DNA from: DATKEH01 sp035546355
GTDB lineage: Bacteria; Acidobacteriota; Thermoanaerobaculia; Multivoradales; JAIOJS01
Assembly: GCA_035546355.1 (NCBI GenBank)
Contig: DATKEH010000131.1
Span: 1 to 39,977, forward strand
Length of the DNA stretch: 39,977 nt
Reading direction: 5' to 3'
Shown: positions 32,346 to 39,309 of the stretch, piece after piece
Layout of the letters: every line of letters begins with the position of its first letter
How positions within the stretch are numbered: the first letter of the stretch is position 1
Made by a program: the position numbers and the translations under genes
Notes under the pieces: model-generated
Seen by the model: only the letters and a program-made list of their open reading frames with translations
Databases searched by the model: none
Told to the model about the DNA's origin: nothing

Positions 32346-33704
32346 CTAGCGGCCGCCGACGCGCCGCGCGAGCACGGCGAAGGCGTCGCCGTGGGTGAAG
32401 GTTTCGTGGGTCTCCACGGTGCGCATCTCGCTCCAGCCGTCGCCCAGGCTCTCGACGTAGCGGACCGCCTCGAAGGCGCTCCAGGCCACGATGACGTCTT
32501 CGCCGCTCGGGGAGACGAAGACCTGCAGGGGCCGCTGCGTGGGGTGGAACGGCGTCGGCCGCAACGAGGCGACCCGGAACATCAGCGCCTGGGGCAGCTC
32601 GGCGCCGTCGGCGGAACGCAGCCCGATCTCGATGATCGTCGGCCGCGCCCTCTCCCCCAGGTCGAGCGGCGATCCCAGCGAGAAGCCGCGCTCGATGATG
32701 CGCTGGCGGGCCTCGTCGGCGAGCTCCGCAGGGTCGGTCCCGGGGGCGGCGGCGAGGATGACGGCGGCGGCCTCGCCGCCGAGGAACTCGGCGATCGGCC
32801 GCTGCAGCCGGCGGGCACCGTCGGCGCTCACCTCGGCCCGCACCTCGGTCGCCAGGCTCGCCAGGTCCCAGGTGCCGGTGCGCAGCCCGATCTCGATGAT
32901 GGTCGGCCGCGCTCGCTCGGCGATCTCCATGACGTCTGCGGGCAGGACCTGCACCTCGAGCCCGGCCAGCCGTCCGTCGACGACGTCCGAGAAGGCCATC
33001 GCCAGCGAGCGGCCGTCGCCGCCCGGCCGCAGCGCCGGTACCCGGTAGAGCCCAGGGGCGGGGAGGCGCAGCGGCGGCTCGCTGGCCTCCGGCAGCAAGG
33101 CAGCCAGCTCGAATACCGGGTTGCTGGCCACCGGCCGTCCCTGGTCGGCGACCAGCGGCGTGTACAGCGCCCGCTCGCCAGCCACGCCCTCGTCCCACCA
33201 CAGGAGGTGGAGGATGGTGCGTTCCTGGAGCTCGGCCTGGCCTTCGGCGCCGGCCACGGCATGGTCGTCGATGGTCACCTCGAGCTGCGGGTGGCTCTTC
33301 TGGCTGAACGGGTCGCCGCTGAGCTCCAAAGTCTCGGACCACCCCTCCGGGCCCCAGCTGGCGAGGTGGAGCATGGAGTGGATCCCCTGGCGCGCCGCCC
33401 ATACCAGGTAGACGGTGTTGGCGCGCTTGTTCAGCGCCAGGGCCGGGCTCTCCTCGGAGGCCGCGTTCTCGGTGCCGGGCACCAGCAGCCGTTGCAGCGG
33501 CACCCCGGGTCGCCGCACGTCGAGCACCAGGGCGACGTTGCCCACCATCTCCTCGGGGACGTCGGTGAAGAGCTGCCCCAGCTCGCCGCTCTGGACGACG
33601 TAGACCTCGCCGTCGGATCCGAGGACGGCTCGCTGCCCCGCCGCGTGCGCCGCCGCGGCGACGGTGCCGAGGAGGAGAACGAGGAGCAGACAGCGAGCGC
33701 GCAC
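32346..33704 (-). CDS. Secreted protein of the XRE-TPR operon, function unknown
   Basis: A 452-residue exported protein with a signal peptide (about 1-22, LLLVLLLGTVAAAAHA). The first half is beta-rich (NTVYLVWAARQGIHSMLHL, TILHLLWWDEG) and looks like a beta-propeller or sialidase-type fold, but no family is recognised. A 13-residue segment, ERARPTIIEIGLR, occurs twice (263-275 and 351-363) with nearly identical DNA. The GTG start lies 1 base after the TPR stop codon, so the two are co-translated. It has no counterpart with an assigned role. Confidence 0.72.
   Translation of the reverse strand: MRARCLLLVLLLGTVAAAAHAAGQRAVLGSDGEVYVVQSGELGQLFTDVPEEMVGNVALVLDVRRPGVPLQRLLVPGTENAASEESPALALNKRANTVYLVWAARQGIHSMLHLASWGPEGWSETLELSGDPFSQKSHPQLEVTIDDHAVAGAEGQAELQERTILHLLWWDEGVAGERALYTPLVADQGRPVASNPVFELAALLPEASEPPLRLPAPGLYRVPALRPGGDGRSLAMAFSDVVDGRLAGLEVQVLPADVMEIAERARPTIIEIGLRTGTWDLASLATEVRAEVSADGARRLQRPIAEFLGGEAAAVILAAAPGTDPAELADEARQRIIERGFSLGSPLDLGERARPTIIEIGLRSADGAELPQALMFRVASLRPTPFHPTQRPLQVFVSPSGEDVIVAWSAFEAVRYVESLGDGWSEMRTVETHETFTHGDAFAVLARRVGGR
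32617..32655 (-). repeat. Internal repeat copy 2 in the secreted protein gene
   Basis: Encodes ERARPTIIEIGLR (351-363). It is almost identical in DNA to the copy at 32881-32919, 264 bases away, within the same frame. Confidence 0.8.
32881..32919 (-). repeat. Internal repeat copy 1 in the secreted protein gene
   Basis: Encodes ERARPTIIEIGLR (263-275). The pair suggests a recent segmental duplication or a conserved functional loop. Confidence 0.8.
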
Positions 33705-33705
33705 G

Positions 33706-34614
33706 TCAGGCCCTCAGGTTGATCAGCTTGCGCACGTCGACGCCGAGCAGCAGCTCGGCGACGAACGGCTTGTCCGGGTAGAACCGCTGCTGGAGGTCGG
33801 TGAAGCACTCGCGGGCGGTCTCTTCGCGACCGTCCAGCAGCGCCGCCTCACCGAGCAGGTAGAGACCGTTCTTGATCCAATCGGTGTCGCCGGCCTGCTC
33901 GGCGAGCCGCAAGCCGATGGCGCCGTGCCGCCCCGCCGAGCGATAGCGCCCGATCTCCAGGTGGCCGAAGCAGAGGTCCAGGCGGGCGACCATTTCGAGG
34001 TGCCGCATGCCCAGCCTGCGCACCTGGCGAAGGCTGGCGTAGAGGCGCCGCAGCCCGCCCGCGAGCTCGCCTACCAGCAGATCGCTGTAGCCCAGGTTGA
34101 TCTCGATGGTGAGGCGGCGCAACGCGTCGGCGGCCGGCAGCAGGCGCAGGGCCTGGTGGAACTCCTGCACGGCCTCGGCGCAGGCGCTGTCGGCCAGCAG
34201 CAGCTCGCCCATCCGGTGGCGGGCCGAGGCGATCCACTCGCGGCGCTGCAGGCTGCTGGCGCGGTCGCGAGCGATGCGCGCGTAGAAGAGACCCTTCTTG
34301 TAGTCCTTGCGGAAGTCGTAGACGCGGGCGATGTTGTAGGCCGCCAGGAACCCCGCCTCCCCCGTGGGGTCCGCCATCAGGGTCCGCCGCAGCGGGGCCA
34401 GGCACGCCTCGCCGTCTCCCAGCTCGATCGCCACCGCCGCACGGTTGCAATAGGCGATGGCGGCGAGCGCCTCGTCGCCGTGCTCGCGCGCCCATGCCAG
34501 CGCCCTGTCGAGCAGCTCCAGGGCCGGCGCGAAGTCGCCGCCGGCCAGCGACCTCTGCGCCGCCGCGCGCAGCTCGTCGTAGGCGGCGTGACCGGTGGGG
34601 CGGGGCTCGATCAT
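33706..34614 (-). CDS. TPR-repeat protein coupled to an XRE regulator
   Basis: A 302-residue protein made of about seven tetratricopeptide-type helical hairpins (AQRSLAGGDFAPALELLDRALAWA, NIARVYDFRKDYKKGLFYARIA, MGELLLADSACAEAVQEFHQAL, LLGEAALLDGREETARECFTDL). There is no signal peptide, so it is cytoplasmic. Its ATG overlaps the XRE stop codon (ATGA), so the two are translationally coupled. In RRNPP regulators an N-terminal HTH is fused to a TPR peptide-binding domain; here the same parts are split. Ligand and role are unknown. Confidence 0.82.
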   Translation of the reverse strand: MIEPRPTGHAAYDELRAAAQRSLAGGDFAPALELLDRALAWAREHGDEALAAIAYCNRAAVAIELGDGEACLAPLRRTLMADPTGEAGFLAAYNIARVYDFRKDYKKGLFYARIARDRASSLQRREWIASARHRMGELLLADSACAEAVQEFHQALRLLPAADALRRLTIEINLGYSDLLVGELAGGLRRLYASLRQVRRLGMRHLEMVARLDLCFGHLEIGRYRSAGRHGAIGLRLAEQAGDTDWIKNGLYLLGEAALLDGREETARECFTDLQQRFYPDKPFVAELLLGVDVRKLINLRA

Positions 34615-35000
34615 GCGTCCCCGTCGTCGCGCTCGGACCAGTGTCGCGAGTGGGAGCGCTTGAAGGAGATGTACTCGCGCACCTCGCGTTGAGCTTCCGC
34701 AGCCAACCCTCTAAACTCCCGCACCATCTGCACGTCACGGGGAGTGAACGAATCGTGGGCCATCTCGTCGAAGAACTCGCCGATGCCCAGGTTGAACTCG
34801 GCGAGGATGCGGAACAGCGTGTCGAGGCTCACCCGGTACTCGCCCTTCTCCATGCGGGAGAGGTCGGACTGCTGGATGCCGATGCGGGTCGACAGCTCGG
34901 TCTGGGTGAGCCGGCGCTCCTTGCGCAGCTTGCGGATCTTGCGCCCCACCAGCTCGACCTGGCGGATCTTGTGCAGTGTGGCCATGGTCTGTGATGTCAT
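34611..35000 (-). CDS. XRE-family helix-turn-helix regulator
   Basis: A 129-residue protein with a Cro/C1-type HTH (about 16-75): KIRKLRKERRLTQTELSTRI, IQQSDLSRMEKGEYRVSLDT. A C-terminal helical tail follows (FFDEMAHDSFTPRDVQMVRE, ends RHWSERDDGDA). ATG 35000 is preferred because it lies after the predicted transcription start near 35021; ATG 34985 is an alternative, and the frame upstream to 35057 is in the promoter. It heads the operon with the TPR and secreted protein genes and probably autoregulates. Confidence 0.86.
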   Translation of the reverse strand: MTSQTMATLHKIRQVELVGRKIRKLRKERRLTQTELSTRIGIQQSDLSRMEKGEYRVSLDTLFRILAEFNLGIGEFFDEMAHDSFTPRDVQMVREFRGLAAEAQREVREYISFKRSHSRHWSERDDGDA

Positions 35001-35027
35001 GACGGCATGAGGGGATGCCCGGACAGC

Positions 35028-35057
35028 ATTGTAGGGCGGCCGGGTCGAGGCTGTCAA
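35028..35057 (-). promoter_or_regulatory. Sigma-70 promoter for the XRE-TPR operon
   Basis: TTGACA (-35, perfect), 18-nt spacer, TACAAT (-10, 5 of 6) on the minus strand. Transcription starts near 35021, 21 bases before ATG 35000. Confidence 0.7.
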
Positions 35058-35092
35058 CGACTCCCGGTGGCGCCGGTGACGGGGGAGTGTCG

Positions 35093-35875
35093 GTGAGGCG
35101 CCTGTTCGGCCACACCTTTCTCTTGCGCGAGCTGATCCGCCGCGACTTCCAGGGCCGGTACGCCGGCTCCTTCCTGGGCTTCCTCTGGTCGTTCGTCCAG
35201 CCGCTCTGGCAGCTGCTGCTCTTCTCCTTCGTCTTCTCGACGGTGATGGACATCCGGCCCACCGACTCGGGGACCGAGCGCTTCTGGGTCTTCCTCTTCT
35301 GCGGCCTGCTGCCCTGGCTGGCGGTCCAGGAGGGCATCACGCGCGGTGCCACAGCGGTCACCGACAACTCCGGCCTGGTCAAGAAGCTGCAGTTCCCATC
35401 TCAGGTACTGGTGGTGGCGGTGGTGCTGACGGCGCTGCTGCACGAGGCCATCGCCGCCGGCCTCTTCGTCGCCGCGCTGGGCCTGATCGGCGAGCTCTCC
35501 TGGTCGTCGTTGCCCTGGTTGCTGGTGGCGGTGCCGCTGCAGGTGGCGCTGGTGCTGGGGCTCGCCCTCGCCCTCGCCGCGACCCACGTGTTCTTCCGCG
35601 ACACGGTGCAGATCCTCGGCATGGTGATGGCGGCGTGGTTCTACCTGACGCCGATCGTCTACCCGCTGTCGATGGTGCCCGAGCCCTACGACGGCTGGAT
35701 CGCCGCCAACCCGCTGACCACCCTCGCCGGGCTCTACCGGCGCGCTTTTCTCGGCGGCACCACCGGCACCACGCCGGAGGCCATCGGGTGGCTGGCGGCG
35801 ACCGCGGTCGGGATCCTGGCCCTCGGCATCTGGCTGTTCCGCCGCCTGCGCCCGAGCTTCGTCGACGAGATCTAG
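35093..35875 (+). CDS. ABC-2 type transporter permease (Wzm/TagG-like)
   Basis: A 260-residue inner-membrane protein with six helices (e.g. FLGFLWSFVQPLWQLLLFSFVFS, VFLFCGLLPWLAVQ, MVMAAWFYLTPIVYPLS). The RRDFQGRYAGSFLGFLW start is the hallmark of polysaccharide or O-antigen export permeases. These need a Wzt/TagH-type ATPase, which would normally follow; here the next gene is on the opposite strand. GTG 35093 has GGAG 5 nt upstream; GTG 35087 is also possible. It is divergent from the XRE operon. Confidence 0.9.
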   Translation: MRRLFGHTFLLRELIRRDFQGRYAGSFLGFLWSFVQPLWQLLLFSFVFSTVMDIRPTDSGTERFWVFLFCGLLPWLAVQEGITRGATAVTDNSGLVKKLQFPSQVLVVAVVLTALLHEAIAAGLFVAALGLIGELSWSSLPWLLVAVPLQVALVLGLALALAATHVFFRDTVQILGMVMAAWFYLTPIVYPLSMVPEPYDGWIAANPLTTLAGLYRRAFLGGTTGTTPEAIGWLAATAVGILALGIWLFRRLRPSFVDEI

Positions 35876-35890
35876 CTTAGCTACAGCTAG
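35872..35890. terminator. Small inverted repeat between convergent genes
   Basis: CTAGCT / AGCTAG with a 7-nt loop spans the gap between the permease stop and the DUF1573 stop. It has no long T-tract; a weak bidirectional terminator is possible. Confidence 0.3.
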
Positions 35891-36930
35891 CCCCCCGCGC
35901 TCGCGTCGGCGGCTTCGGTGCCCTTCACCAGGTTTCCGGAGAGGGGGAGCTCGAAGCGGGGGACCACCTCGCTGTCGGTGTGCACCACCAGCTTGCCCTG
36001 GAACGGGCCCGGGGCGATGCGCTCGGGGTCGAACTCGAGCACGATGCGCCACTTCCAGCCCGCTTCGGTGGTCTCGACGGTGGCGCCGAGCCCCGGCACG
36101 CCGGTCTCCACCTTCTCGATCTGCAGCGGCTGGCTGCCGAAGCTGCGCAGGTTGTAGATCGACTTGCGGGGCTCGCTGAGCGAGAGGGTGCCGAACTCGC
36201 CCGAGGCGGGCTCGATGTACATCGCCGGGCGCACGAAGCCCGACACCGGGATCTCGACCACCGGTTGCCTGGGGTGGTCGGTATGGACGACGACGGCGCC
36301 GCTGAGGGCCCCCACCGGCGCGTCGCGCGCCAGCGTCGGGATCACCCGCCACTGGACCCCGGAGGCCTTCTCGACCCTTTCCCCCTCGGCGGCGGGGCGC
36401 ACCTCGATGCGGAACTGGGGCCCGGGGGTGTCGACCCGCAGCACTTCGAATGGCTGACCGTCGACGGAGAAGATGGTCTGACCGAGCGATCCCTCGGCCT
36501 CCCCCTGGGTGTAGATCCAGCGCGCGCTGCCGGGAGTCGCGTCGAGGTACCGGATCACCTCGGCGAGGATCGTCAACCGCAGCTTCGGCTGTTGCGGGTC
36601 GTTGGTCAGCACGGTGAGCCTGGCGCCGGTCTTGCCGTCCAGGGTGCGGGTGTCGAAGGTGGTGCGGATCTCGCCGCTGCCGCCGGCCGGGATGATCGGG
36701 TCGAACTCTGCCACCGTGCAGCCGCAGCTGGGGGTCACGGAGGTGATCTCGAGCGACGCCAGGCCCTCGTTGCGGAGCGCGAAGACGACGTCGACGCTCT
36801 CGCCCTTGGCGAGGGCCCCCAGGTCCCGCGTCGCTTCGGGGACGACGACCTTGGGGGAGGGAGCGGCCGCGGCGACGGGCAGCACCGCCGCCAGCTGCAT
36901 CCAGGCGATCGCGATCAGGGTCTGCTTCAT
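35887..36930 (-). CDS. DUF1573 exported protein
   Basis: A 347-residue protein with a signal peptide (MKQTLIAIAWMQLAAVLPVAAAA). The DUF1573 domain (about 30-130) has the hallmark SVTPSCGCTVAEFD (Cys69, Cys71), LRNEG and a TFDTRTLDG motif. Two further Ig-like repeats follow (about 130-340), with GKLVVHTDSEVVPRFELPL near the end. Function of the family is unknown; members are periplasmic or surface-associated. Ribosome site GAGG is 5 nt before the ATG. It is divergent from the FG-GAP lipoprotein gene. Confidence 0.86.
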   Translation of the reverse strand: MKQTLIAIAWMQLAAVLPVAAAAPSPKVVVPEATRDLGALAKGESVDVVFALRNEGLASLEITSVTPSCGCTVAEFDPIIPAGGSGEIRTTFDTRTLDGKTGARLTVLTNDPQQPKLRLTILAEVIRYLDATPGSARWIYTQGEAEGSLGQTIFSVDGQPFEVLRVDTPGPQFRIEVRPAAEGERVEKASGVQWRVIPTLARDAPVGALSGAVVVHTDHPRQPVVEIPVSGFVRPAMYIEPASGEFGTLSLSEPRKSIYNLRSFGSQPLQIEKVETGVPGLGATVETTEAGWKWRIVLEFDPERIAPGPFQGKLVVHTDSEVVPRFELPLSGNLVKGTEAADASAGG

Positions 36931-37057
36931 CGGGTCCTCACAGTCGTGCTCGGAGATGGTGGGTTCGCTACCGGGGCGAGAGCTCATACGTCTCACCGCG
37001 GCGAATCGCCCATGGGAATGGTGGAAGCGCCCGCCTGCCGGCTCGGGGCGGGACGCT

Positions 37058-37067
37058 ATGCTAGCAT
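37058..37067. promoter_or_regulatory. Palindrome ATGCTAGCAT in the DUF1573 / FG-GAP divergent region
   Basis: A perfect 10-bp palindrome in the 245-base gap between divergent genes. It overlaps TATGCT on the plus strand, a possible -10. It could be an operator shared by both genes. Confidence 0.35.
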
Positions 37068-37175
37068 CCCGCGTTCGCGGCGGCAGCCGGTCGCCGCTAC
37101 CCTCGCCGCCGCCCGCGAGCACGACCGGGCGCAACCCGCACAGACAGAGCACTGACAGAATCGAAGGGGACACCG

Positions 37176-38912
37176 ATGGCTCCGCAAACGGCTCCGCAGT
37201 CGCCTCGCCGCGCAGAATGCTCGACCGCCGACGGCCCTCTGGCCGGCTACCTCGCCGTCGCCCTGGTGGCCGCGGCCGTCATGGGTTGCGCGACGGCCTC
37301 CGGGCCGCAGCCGTCGGCCGACGCGAGCGAGACGGGCCAGGCGGCGCGAGCGCCGGCCACGCCCGGTGACGAGACGGCGGAGGCGGCGGGTGCCGCAGTC
37401 GCCGAAGAGGAGCGCGAGTGGCTGGTGGACGAGGAGGGCCGGGAGTACTACATCGTCGAGGCCCCCAAGCGCCCCGGCGAGTACCGCATGCGGGGCGAGG
37501 ACCGGGTCCACTTTCGCAACGGACCGATCGTCTACATCGCCGGCCAGGACGAGGACACCTTCTACGTCAAGATCTTCCGCGTCGACGAACGCCCCGCCGT
37601 CGCCAGGGAAGCAGCGCGCCCGCGGGGTGACGATCAGCGCCCCGAACCCGCCGTCGCCGCACCGCTCGAGATCGGCGTCGAGACGGTCGACCGGCTGCGC
37701 CTGGTGCCGATCGGCGCGGGCCTCCCGAGCCGTGGCCAGTGGCGCAACGGATTCGAGGTCGTCGACTTCGACGGCGATGGTCATCTCGACGTCGTGCACG
37801 GCCCGCCGCGCAAGGGCGGCAGCCAGCCGCGGATCTTCCTCGGCGACGGTGCGGGAGGGTTCCGGCCCTATGGCGGCAACCTGCCGCGCGCGCCGCTGGA
37901 CTACGGCGACGTCGCGGTGGCCGACTTCGACGGTGACGGCACCCTCGACCTCGCCTTCGCCTCCCATCTGCGCGGCTTCAAGGTGCTCGTGCAGTCGGGG
38001 GGGGGGTGGAAGGAGTGGAGCCGCGGCCTCGATTTCCGCGTCGCGGGAGGGGGGAACGTGCCTCCCGACTTCACCTCGCGGACGCTGAAGGCGGTCGACT
38101 GGGACGGCGACGGACGCATCGACCTGGTCACCCTCGGCGAAGGGCCGCGGCTGGCCATGCAGGGACGGAGGAACCGGCCGGAGTTCCACGACCAGGCCAC
38201 CGGGGTGCGGGTCTTCCTCAACAACGGCGACGGCAGCTGGAGCGTCCTCGACGGCCCCGCCGAGCAGCGCAACGTCTACGGCGACTCCGTCGCCGTCGGC
38301 GACCTCGACGGCGACGGTCGCCCGGACCTGATCCATTCGTCGCTGCAGCAGTGGGAGAAGCGGATCCTCGCCTTCTCCCGCGGCCGCGACCCCTGGGAGA
38401 CGGAGGTGGTGGAGGCGCTGCACGGCTGGCGGGTGGTCGGGGTGGATGCGGCCGATTACGACGGGGACGGCCGCGACGACTTCGCGGTCGGCGCCTACGG
38501 CAAGGAGGGCGATACGTGGCGCAGCGCCGTCCTCGTAGCCCTGCGCCGCGACGACGGATGGGACCTCCGGACCCTCGTCAGCTGGGAAGGGGCCCTGACC
38601 GTGCACGCCCTCGCCAGCGGCGACGTCGACGGCGACGGCCATCGCGACCTGGTGGCGCTCGTCGGCGACACCCCGGTGGTGATGCTGGGCGACGGCCGCG
38701 GCGGCTTCGTGGTCGAGGAGAGCCCGGAGGCGGCGCCCTCCGAGCGCGGCTGCAACGGCTCCCACCTGGCGCTGGCGGACCTCGACGGCGACGGGCGGGA
38801 CGAGATCGTCGTCAGCCTGGCCGGCGAGTCGGGTATCGAGCATGCCCTGATCGGCGTCGAGGACTGCCCCAGCGGCGGCGGCATCTACGCCTGGAAGGCG
38901 GAGCCGCGCTAG
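37176..38912 (+). CDS. FG-GAP / VCBS repeat lipoprotein
   Basis: A 578-residue lipoprotein with an extended N-region and lipobox (AVMGC, Cys38), an Ala/Glu-rich linker (to about 75), a short beta domain (LVDEEGREYYIVEAPKRP) and a beta-propeller of FG-GAP/VCBS repeats (about 170-560). At least seven calcium-binding DxDGDG loops are visible: DFDGDGHLD, DFDGDGTLD, DWDGDGRID, DLDGDGRPD, DYDGDGRDD, DVDGDGHRD and DLDGDGRDE. Such proteins are cell-surface, Ca-stabilised adhesins or binding modules. AAGGGGA precedes the ATG. Confidence 0.86.
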   Translation: MAPQTAPQSPRRAECSTADGPLAGYLAVALVAAAVMGCATASGPQPSADASETGQAARAPATPGDETAEAAGAAVAEEEREWLVDEEGREYYIVEAPKRPGEYRMRGEDRVHFRNGPIVYIAGQDEDTFYVKIFRVDERPAVAREAARPRGDDQRPEPAVAAPLEIGVETVDRLRLVPIGAGLPSRGQWRNGFEVVDFDGDGHLDVVHGPPRKGGSQPRIFLGDGAGGFRPYGGNLPRAPLDYGDVAVADFDGDGTLDLAFASHLRGFKVLVQSGGGWKEWSRGLDFRVAGGGNVPPDFTSRTLKAVDWDGDGRIDLVTLGEGPRLAMQGRRNRPEFHDQATGVRVFLNNGDGSWSVLDGPAEQRNVYGDSVAVGDLDGDGRPDLIHSSLQQWEKRILAFSRGRDPWETEVVEALHGWRVVGVDAADYDGDGRDDFAVGAYGKEGDTWRSAVLVALRRDDGWDLRTLVSWEGALTVHALASGDVDGDGHRDLVALVGDTPVVMLGDGRGGFVVEESPEAAPSERGCNGSHLALADLDGDGRDEIVVSLAGESGIEHALIGVEDCPSGGGIYAWKAEPR

Positions 38913-38914
38913 GC

Positions 38915-38936
38915 GTGTGCGGTTCGCCGCGCACAC
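38915..38936 (+). terminator. Hairpin downstream of the FG-GAP gene
   Basis: GTGTGCG / CGCACAC inverted repeat; alternatively GCGG-TTCG-CCGC with a UUCG tetraloop. It lies right after the stop codon with no T-run, so termination is possible but not certain. Confidence 0.35.
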
Positions 38937-39070
38937 TCCGGGGCGAGGGCCCTGCGGCGGGGCCTCGGCGGGCCGTTCGCACGCGCGGCGAGAGGGTAGG
39001 ACCCCAAGGGTTGCCGCCACGGTCCCGGTTGTGCGAAGATCGGCGCTGCGAAAGCGCCGGCCGCGCCCGC

Positions 39071-39100
39071 TTGACTTCGCAGCGGCCGTTTGCTTATAGT
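39071..39100 (+). promoter_or_regulatory. Sigma-70 promoter for the last gene
   Basis: TTGACT (-35, 5 of 6), an 18-nt spacer and TATAGT (-10, 5 of 6) in an AT-richer patch. Transcription would begin near 39107. Confidence 0.72.
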
Positions 39101-39204
39101 GCAGGAGCATATCGAGGACCTGTGAATCGTGCGGAGGCGCCTGGGCAAACGGCCAGGCCTCGTTTTCAAGGACCATCGGTACCACACTCTTTCAACTGGA
39201 GGTG

Positions 39205-39291
39205 ATGTTCTTCGCGAGGAGAGGACGGATTCGGGTCGGTAACCGACTGGGTGCCCGGGCCGCGAGGGCCAGGCACCGGCAAACATGCTGA
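39205..39291 (+). CDS. Candidate 28-residue upstream ORF (leader peptide)
   Basis: ATG 39205 opens a 28-codon Arg-rich frame (MFFARRGRIRVGNRLG...) that ends 18 bases before the start of the secreted protein gene. GGAGGTGAT, a near-perfect anti-Shine-Dalgarno match, overlaps its start, but the spacing to ATG (2 nt) is too short for normal initiation. It could be a leader peptide or coincidence. Confidence 0.28.
   Translation: MFFARRGRIRVGNRLGARAARARHRQTC
39250..39277 (+). promoter_or_regulatory. Stem-loop in the 5' leader
   Basis: GGTGCC / GGCACC outer stem (6 bp) with an inner GGCC / GGCC stem and a small loop, inside the upstream ORF and 17 nt before the ribosome site AAGGAG of the main gene. 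It could control translation. Confidence 0.45.
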
Positions 39292-39309
39292 TCAAGGAGA
39301 TTGTCTGAA

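Larger units (their letters stand above)
38913..39309. other. Long leader/promoter region of the last gene
   Basis: 397 bases without a conserved protein gene. In order it holds: a hairpin after the FG-GAP gene (38915-38936), a strong sigma-70 promoter (39071-39100), a 28-codon upstream ORF (39205-39291) and a stem-loop (39250-39277). The predicted mRNA leader is about 200 nt. Confidence 0.6.
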
